Positions 59,118-64,000 of a stretch of 64,000 bases of DNA are shown piece after piece. Each line of letters begins with the position of its first letter. The first letter of the stretch is position 1. Source of the DNA: Paenibacillus dendritiformis (GTDB taxonomy: Bacteria > Bacillota > Bacilli > Paenibacillales > Paenibacillaceae); the NCBI RefSeq assembly GCF_021654795.1, contig NZ_AP025344.1, positions 3,224,501 through 3,288,500 on the forward strand. Direction: 5' to 3'. The notes under the pieces were generated by a model. That model saw only the letters and a list, made by a program, of their open reading frames with translations. It was not told the origin of the DNA and did not search any database. Position numbers and translations under genes: made by a program.

Positions 59118-60861
59118 TTTCAGACCCTCCCTCTGGATGTGCAGGCATTATAGGCAATATCAATTCAATGCATAGTCCGCCCAGCCGGCTCCGGCTCGCC
59201 TTCATGCGGCTCTTGCCTCCATACCGGAGCTGCAAGCGGTTGCAAACATTAATGAGTCCCGTCTTCTCGGTTGCGGCAGCCGGGTTCTCGAACTGCTTGT
59301 TCAATGCCTCGATCGTCTCATCGGTCAACGCTTTGCCGCTGTCTTCCACCCGGATCGCCAACTCTTCCGCTCCGTGCTTCACCGCCAGCAGGCATGTCTC
59401 CCGCTTCCTCTCCCGCTCGAACGCATGCTTGAACGCATTCTCGACAACCGGTTGAATGATGAGCCGCGGAACGGGAAGCTTCGCTATGGCTTCCGGCAGC
59501 GGCTCGATGGCGATATGGACGGAGTGCGCGAAGCGTATGCGCTGAATGTCGCAATAGACCTCGGCATGCTCATATTCCCGCTCCAGCGGCACCTCGTCGC
59601 TTCCGCTCCGGGTGATGAATTCATAATAAGTGGCCAGCTTCAGCGACAACTCGGCTGCCCCTTCCATATCCTCCGCCCGGCACATCCGGTACACATTATA
59701 GAACCCGTTGTACAGAAAATGCGGATTGATCTGGGACTGCAGCTGGCGCAGCTCCGATTGTTGAAGCAGCAGCTTATGCTCATAATTGAGCTGAATCGAA
59801 GCGCTCAATTCGCTCCGCATCCGGTCGAAGCTGTGATTCAAGTAGGTAAACTCATTGTTGGGGAATGTGGAGGCCGCTGTCAACTGCTGCGGATCCATTT
59901 CAATCTTGCGGAATGCGCGAATGAGATGGCGCAGCGGCTTGTGAATCATCTGATTGACCGACATGGCAAAAATGACAATGATGATCAGCGCGGCTGCGGC
60001 GGCCGCCCCGATAAGCCAATTATATTTGCTGATGACGCCTGTAATCTCTCTCTCGTCGATATAAGTGTACAGCGTACACCCCAATGCATTGACACGGTCA
60101 TAAATGATTAAGTACTTCACGTTGTTAGATGCGATCGGGAAGCTTCCTTCCTGCCACCTGCCGTCTTTTTGCCCCATCATGCGCTTCGCAATCCCGCTCT
60201 CGATATCGTAGCGGCGCGAGGAGCTGATCACTGATCGGAAGCGGTCATCGGCCAGGAAAAATCCGTTGTCGCCCTGCTTCGGTATCATATTCTCGGATAA
60301 CGCGAGCATGCGGTCCTGGGGAATCTCGATATAGGTCGTAATCGTCCCGTTTTTCGATGTCTCGACAAAATACACGCGGCCATTATGCAAATAAAACGGC
60401 TGCTTCCGGGCCAACGCCATCTGTCTGATGGCGTCCCATTTACTGCCGGGAGTGAATGGCCGAATCCCGTCGCCCAGCGAGACGACACGCCCGATGGACT
60501 CGATGCAGACCGCGGCATCCTGTACGAATTCGCTTGAATTGGCAATCGTCTGCAAGCGGTCCTGTATCCGCCGGATCAGAAGCAGCTCCTCGTACTTGGC
60601 GAGGGCGTCCGCCTTGAAGCTAAGCTCCTCCAGATTGGCGTCCGTCAAGAAGGCGAGATGCTGGTTGCGGATGAACGTAATCTGGTTGTTCAACTGGTCG
60701 CGGTAATAGTTGACCTTGTCTCGGGTCGATTCCAGAAGCTTGTCCTTCAGATATGCCACCGCGTTCATATTGACGGCGATCGTGATGGCCGTCATCGGAA
60801 TAACCAATGCCGCGAATACGATAATCACTTTCTGGTACACCTGCAACTTCACTTTTTTCAC
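59092..60861 (-). CDS. YesM-like sensor histidine kinase
   Basis: I start at GTG 60861 (VKKVKLQVYQKV) because GGGAGG stands eight bases upstream. The 590-residue protein has a first membrane helix (IIVFAALVIPMTAITIAV), an extracellular Cache-like domain, a second helix (LIGAAAAAALIIIVIFAM), HAMP, the YesM-family His in LQSQINPHFLYNGFY and a HATPase (VVENAFKHAF, VEDSGKALTD). Partner of the YesN-like regulator; senses a carbohydrate-related signal (inferred). Confidence 0.9.
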   Translation of the reverse strand: MKKVKLQVYQKVIIVFAALVIPMTAITIAVNMNAVAYLKDKLLESTRDKVNYYRDQLNNQITFIRNQHLAFLTDANLEELSFKADALAKYEELLLIRRIQDRLQTIANSSEFVQDAAVCIESIGRVVSLGDGIRPFTPGSKWDAIRQMALARKQPFYLHNGRVYFVETSKNGTITTYIEIPQDRMLALSENMIPKQGDNGFFLADDRFRSVISSSRRYDIESGIAKRMMGQKDGRWQEGSFPIASNNVKYLIIYDRVNALGCTLYTYIDEREITGVISKYNWLIGAAAAAALIIIVIFAMSVNQMIHKPLRHLIRAFRKIEMDPQQLTAASTFPNNEFTYLNHSFDRMRSELSASIQLNYEHKLLLQQSELRQLQSQINPHFLYNGFYNVYRMCRAEDMEGAAELSLKLATYYEFITRSGSDEVPLEREYEHAEVYCDIQRIRFAHSVHIAIEPLPEAIAKLPVPRLIIQPVVENAFKHAFERERKRETCLLAVKHGAEELAIRVEDSGKALTDETIEALNKQFENPAAATEKTGLINVCNRLQLRYGGKSRMKASRSRLGGLCIELILPIMPAHPEGGSENVPNLDRR

Positions 60862-61016
60862 GTATCGAACCTCCCGGGCAGCTAGCGTTACCCGCATTAT
60901 ATACCAATTCCGCAAGCCGGAGATCGGTGTCTCCTCCAGTCGGAACAACGCAAAGAAGCCGCACTGCACCCTATTGTTCAGTGTGGCTTCCTTCGATAGC
61001 TATAGAATCCTTGCCC

Positions 61017-61436
61017 TTATTTTCCAGCTGCCTGCGGCTCCGCATCATCCGTCTCATAGATAGAACCGTTGCAGCAGAGCGAAGGATTGAATTTGATTTT
61101 GACGAACACTTCATCCTCATCCGATCCTTTGATGAACCGCTGCCTCAGTCTTCCTTCCCCATTCTCGTAGATGAAGGAAATGTTCACGTCCTTGTATCCG
61201 CGCACAAAGCTGTACGAATACTCCTCCATCTCATAGGAATGAATCCTCGTGTCAGGTTCCGCCCTGGCTTCGGCCAGCCAATCCTTGATCAGTTCCTCAT
61301 GCTCCGGTTCGATGGAATTAAATTCATAGGAGAATAGAAAAGGGGCCTGATCAGGCTGCTCCCCGTTGGCCACGCATCCAGCTGCAAGCAAGACCGTCCC
61401 GATGAGCATCAGCTTCAAGAATCGCCATGCGTTCAT
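61017..61436 (-). CDS. Putative lipoprotein
   Basis: The ATG at 61436 overlaps the stop of the NTF2-like gene (ATGA), so I prefer it to the longer in-frame start. The product has 139 residues with a lipobox LAAGC near residue 21 and a mature part with DTRIHSYEMEEYSYSFVRGY and a Cys pair (NPSLCCNGS). No recognised family. Co-translated with the gene above. Confidence 0.65.
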   Translation of the reverse strand: MNAWRFLKLMLIGTVLLAAGCVANGEQPDQAPFLFSYEFNSIEPEHEELIKDWLAEARAEPDTRIHSYEMEEYSYSFVRGYKDVNISFIYENGEGRLRQRFIKGSDEDEVFVKIKFNPSLCCNGSIYETDDAEPQAAGK

Positions 61437-61801
61437 GCTGTTCGCCCGCTTAAATGCTCGTGGACGATTTTCCACCCGTCGCTGCGCTTCACCAAGACGT
61501 TCGTCCCGCGTCCCTGACCGGAAGCAAGCTTGCCATCGATGTATCCTTCCCAATGATACGTATAAATGCAAGCGGCCGAGTTCTCGTCTTCCGCGATCCA
61601 GACCACACCCGTAACCGAATATTTTTCCTCCTTCACCATCTCCCATGCGTTCTCGAAATAACGCTGTATCTCTTCCGGCGTCGCGCATGTTTTATCCGAG
61701 AACCAGTATACCGCGTTGCTGTCGACCCATGTCCTGACGTTCGCGAAATCATGACTGTTGGTTGCTTCAATGTATCGGTCCAGCGCATTTTTATAGCCCA
61801 T
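61433..61801 (-). CDS. SnoaL/NTF2-like protein
   Basis: The 122-residue protein has an NTF2-like cone fold pattern: ALDRYIEATNSHDFANVRTW, VYWFSDKTCATPEEIQRYFE, ACIYTYHWEGYIDG and GWKIVHEHLSG. Similar to DUF4440/SnoaL-like proteins; ligand unknown. Overlaps the lipoprotein start. Confidence 0.72.
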   Translation of the reverse strand: MGYKNALDRYIEATNSHDFANVRTWVDSNAVYWFSDKTCATPEEIQRYFENAWEMVKEEKYSVTGVVWIAEDENSAACIYTYHWEGYIDGKLASGQGRGTNVLVKRSDGWKIVHEHLSGRTA

Positions 61802-61982
61802 GAACGTCTTCCCTTCCTTGTATAATGCCCCTAGTATACAACATTTCCCATCCGCCTGTCTCCGCCCTGCCGCTGCTTTTTAATAAAAAGTCGGGAATAT
61901 GCCGATCCATGAATAATTCCAGCATATGGAGAGAAATCTACTGCATAGAAGAGCAAACGATGATGAGAGGTGGTTTCTCGAT

Positions 61983-62567
61983 ATGTTTCATCCTGCTGGG
62001 GACCTGGTTCCGCAGACCTCGTTCCTGAATGAAGCGGCGGCCGTTGGGTTCTTTTTTACTGTCTACTCGTTGTTGGGCTGGTTGTTGGAAAATATGTATA
62101 GTCTAGCGACGACGCGCGTCTTTTTTAAGGATGGGTTTCTCTGGGGGCCGTTCAAGCCGATGTACGGCTTTGCTCCGCTGCTTCTCGTCTATTTCTGCGG
62201 GCCGGACACGCGCTGGGCTATGGTTCTCTTGCTCTGCTTCCTCGTGCCCACCGCAGTGGAATATGTGAGCGGCTGGCTGCTGCAGGCCTTTTTCCGGCGC
62301 CAGTGGTGGGACTACTCGAACCTGCCGCTGCAGCTTCACGGTCATATTTGCCTGTCCTATTCCGTATGCTGGGTTTTCCTCTCCTACCTGTGCCTGCGGT
62401 GGATCCACCCCATCCTGGTTTCCGTCTATCGGGGGGTGGAGCCGTACTGGCAGTGGCTGTTCCCTGCTGCAATCGTATATTTCGCCATGGATCTGCTGTT
62501 CGCGATCCGGCGCCATTCGCCGCAAGGCGGGTCTGCTGAGGAGCAGCAGCCGAGCCCGGCCCCGTAG
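61983..62567 (+). CDS. CmpB-type putative membrane permease (PF06541-like)
   Basis: ATG 61983 has AGAGGTGG upstream and starts MFHPAGDLVPQT; longer in-frame starts lack a site. The 194-residue protein has five or six membrane helices with FFFTVYSLLGWLLENMYSLA, DGFLWGPFKPMYGFAPLLLV and WWDYSNLPLQLHGHICLSYS, which match the 'putative ABC transporter type IV' family. Function unknown. Divergent from the NTF2-like gene. Confidence 0.78.
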   Translation: MFHPAGDLVPQTSFLNEAAAVGFFFTVYSLLGWLLENMYSLATTRVFFKDGFLWGPFKPMYGFAPLLLVYFCGPDTRWAMVLLLCFLVPTAVEYVSGWLLQAFFRRQWWDYSNLPLQLHGHICLSYSVCWVFLSYLCLRWIHPILVSVYRGVEPYWQWLFPAAIVYFAMDLLFAIRRHSPQGGSAEEQQPSPAP

Positions 62568-62674
62568 CCAGTCCCGCACGCGCTCGGCCGCGGCTCGCTT
62601 CCATGCGCGGGTCTCTACGGGCTTGAGCGAGGCGCACGCGCGGTAGGGCCGGAAGAGGGCAAAAGCACACAGCT

Positions 62675-63520
62675 TCATCCCTTCCTGATACTTCTGGTCG
62701 CCTTCCCTGCAATCCGCCGTGTCGCCTTCGTATCTGAAGCCGCGAGCCAGTCCGCGCACAGTCGAAGCACCCATTCCGGATTCGTCTTGGCAGCGTCATT
62801 CAGCCAGTTCCCGGCCGAATCCTGAACATACTTGACCGGGTCGGACTTCACGGCTTCGAGCAGCGGCAGCGCCATGGCGGGGTCCTCCTTCAAGGCGGCA
62901 ATATGCTTCGCCCACACCCCGCGGGGACGCGTCGCTTCCATGGCGAACCGGCGGATGTTCGCATCCCCGTCCCGCGCCCAATCGCCCAGCAGGCCAATGG
63001 CTGCCGGCAATTCACCAGCAATGGATTCCCGCACAGCCATCCATGCGATCTCCCGCACGCCGAAATGGGAATCCGCGGCGAACGGGCGGATGCCCGTCAG
63101 CTTGTCTTCCAGGCGAAGCCCCTCATCCAAGCCGATCACATAAGCGGCCCAGCAGCGGACGCTGTCGGAGCGGTGTCCGGCCAGTTCGGCGAAGATTCCC
63201 TCTCTGTCCTCGGCAGAGACACGCTCCATCAGATCGAGCCAGCCAGCCGCAACGGCCGGGATCACGCGCATTATTTTCCTGTCGCCCAGGCGGGCCAGAG
63301 GAGACGTGATCGTCTCCAACTCAAGCTCCAGTCCAAGATCACGAATGATCCGCCCGAGCAGCTTCTCATGATCGACCGCAAGCCATTCCGTCAAATTGAC
63401 GGTCTCCAACTCGCCGCAGTGCAGCAGCCCGAGCACCTCGGGCGGAATGTCCTCCGCCCGGCGGGCCCCGGTCCGCTGGATAATCTCCCCGTCTACAGGT
63501 CCATTCTGTTCTTGCTTCAT
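62675..63520 (-). CDS. DNA alkylation repair-like HEAT-repeat protein
   Basis: ATG 63520 (MKQEQNGPVDGE) has GGAGG nine bases upstream, better than 63529. The 281-residue protein is built of helical repeats ending in FAMEATRPRGVWAKHIAALK, LLEAVKSDPVKYVQDSAGNW and LNDAAKTNPEWVLRLCADWL, which match the AlkD/AlkC-type DNA alkylation repair glycosylase family. The repeats grip alkylated DNA. Confidence is moderate because the catalytic Asp cannot be fixed. Confidence 0.72.
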   Translation of the reverse strand: MKQEQNGPVDGEIIQRTGARRAEDIPPEVLGLLHCGELETVNLTEWLAVDHEKLLGRIIRDLGLELELETITSPLARLGDRKIMRVIPAVAAGWLDLMERVSAEDREGIFAELAGHRSDSVRCWAAYVIGLDEGLRLEDKLTGIRPFAADSHFGVREIAWMAVRESIAGELPAAIGLLGDWARDGDANIRRFAMEATRPRGVWAKHIAALKEDPAMALPLLEAVKSDPVKYVQDSAGNWLNDAAKTNPEWVLRLCADWLAASDTKATRRIAGKATRSIRKG

Positions 63521-63614
63521 CGGGTTCATCCTCCATATCGTATCAATCGCTATCCCGGCTTTTACGATACGTGTTCTCCGTCCTAAAAGATGTAATCCAG
63601 CTTACAACTTCCGC

Positions 63615-64000
63615 TTACCCCCGTTGTCGCTCCCGAAGCTTCTCACGATGAATGAAGATCGTCTTGAATCCCGTCTTGATGATCCCCGCTGCCGCGAGCT
63701 CCTGCAGCGATGCCGTTACGGCTTCCCGGCTGGCGCCGACAAGATGCGCGATCTCCTGATGCGAGATCGAATAGCCGATCCGGTAATATTCATGATCCTC
63801 GATCAGACCGAATTGATCCGCCAGCTTCAGCAAGGCGTAAATAATTTTGTCCTGCAAATTGCCCAGAGCCAGATGCTGCGCCAGATCACTCATCCCGATG
63901 ATACGCTCGCTCATCACCTTGATAAGACTCAGCATGAATCGGGGCCGATGGATAATGAACGATTCGAACCGATTTTTATCCATCAAGCAGAGGTCGCTTT
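63615..64000 (-). CDS. Crp/Fnr-family regulator, partial (5' end outside window)
   Basis: The frame runs to the window edge, so the cyclic-nucleotide-type sensor domain is mostly cut off. Visible are the dimer helix (SFIIHRPRFMLSLIKVMSER) and the C-terminal winged helix (YSISHQEIAHLVGASREAVT, ASLQELAAAGIIKTG). No Cys cluster is in view, so oxygen sensing cannot be judged. Confidence 0.85.
   Translation of the reverse strand, partial: SDLCLMDKNRFESFIIHRPRFMLSLIKVMSERIIGMSDLAQHLALGNLQDKIIYALLKLADQFGLIEDHEYYRIGYSISHQEIAHLVGASREAVTASLQELAAAGIIKTGFKTIFIHREKLRERQRG

Noticed and set aside
54374..60111. Long + strand frames opposite the sugar operon and its regulators
   Set aside because: They mirror GC-rich codons of well-recognised minus-strand genes and have no domain content.

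Overview
The window looks like chromosomal DNA from a Paenibacillus-type Bacillota bacterium. The GC content appears moderate (roughly mid-50s %, not computed). Most genes have strong AGGAGG-type ribosome sites, and TTG and GTG starts occur. The gene families are typical of that group: LplB/LplC-type sugar ABC systems paired with YesM/YesN two-component pairs, a membrane-bound AraC regulator, SLH-domain surface proteins, an ECF sigma/anti-sigma operon and SecA2. No rRNA, tRNA or CRISPR array was seen. The species cannot be fixed from the sequence alone.

Layout. 1-5.8 kb: edge-truncated AraC regulator, a large methyltransferase, a WYL regulator with an operator-like palindrome, and a DinB-like protein. 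5.9-15.4 kb: stand-alone murG and murC around a VanS/VanR-like two-component pair, a NUDIX hydrolase, a doubly frameshifted hisC, an arylamine N-acetyltransferase, a decayed DUF6886 gene and an Imm22-like protein. 15.5-23.3 kb: a GH39 remnant, short tandem repeats, and a duplicated ECF sigma / anti-sigma / secreted-protein module; one sigma copy is reduced to its region-4 end. 23.3-30.6 kb: GNAT enzymes, a small protein, a methyltransferase, a HAD remnant, an azlCD operon with a divergent XRE-cupin regulator, an S51-type peptidase and a lipoprotein. 30.9-34.3 kb: an Erm rRNA methyltransferase behind two tandem attenuator-like leaders, then a MerR-SMR-SMR operon. 34.3-38.3 kb: a sulfur-trafficking cluster (two YeeE halves, TusA, TrxR-like flavoprotein) with a divergent LysR regulator. 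38.3-49.3 kb: a surface-protein locus with secA2, a small partner gene, a protein with 267 Asp-Ala dipeptides, an SLH protein and an orphan helical-barrel protein, interrupted by an IS and flanked by a tyrosine recombinase. 49.6-52.8 kb: a second TusA, a MarR remnant, a C39-like peptidase, a GNAT and a long gene-poor repeat region. 52.8-64 kb: a sugar ABC transporter with Gfo/Idh/MocA dehydrogenase under a YesM/YesN-type system with a cre-like site, then small lipoprotein, NTF2-like, CmpB-like, HEAT-repeat and Crp genes.

How parts work together. The ECF sigma gene and both secreted paralogues share one promoter pattern (TGTCCC, 18 bp, GTTATA), which predicts an autoregulated regulon. The secA2 locus reads as a dedicated export unit for an extremely repetitive acidic surface protein. 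An IS has split that protein's gene after codon 7; removing the IS and one target duplication restores a start codon, an upstream Shine-Dalgarno sequence and the reading frame. The erm leaders each carry a two-codon ORF followed by mutually exclusive hairpins, with compensating base changes between the copies. At least six genes are broken or remnant, which means either local decay or, for single-base indels, sequencing error.
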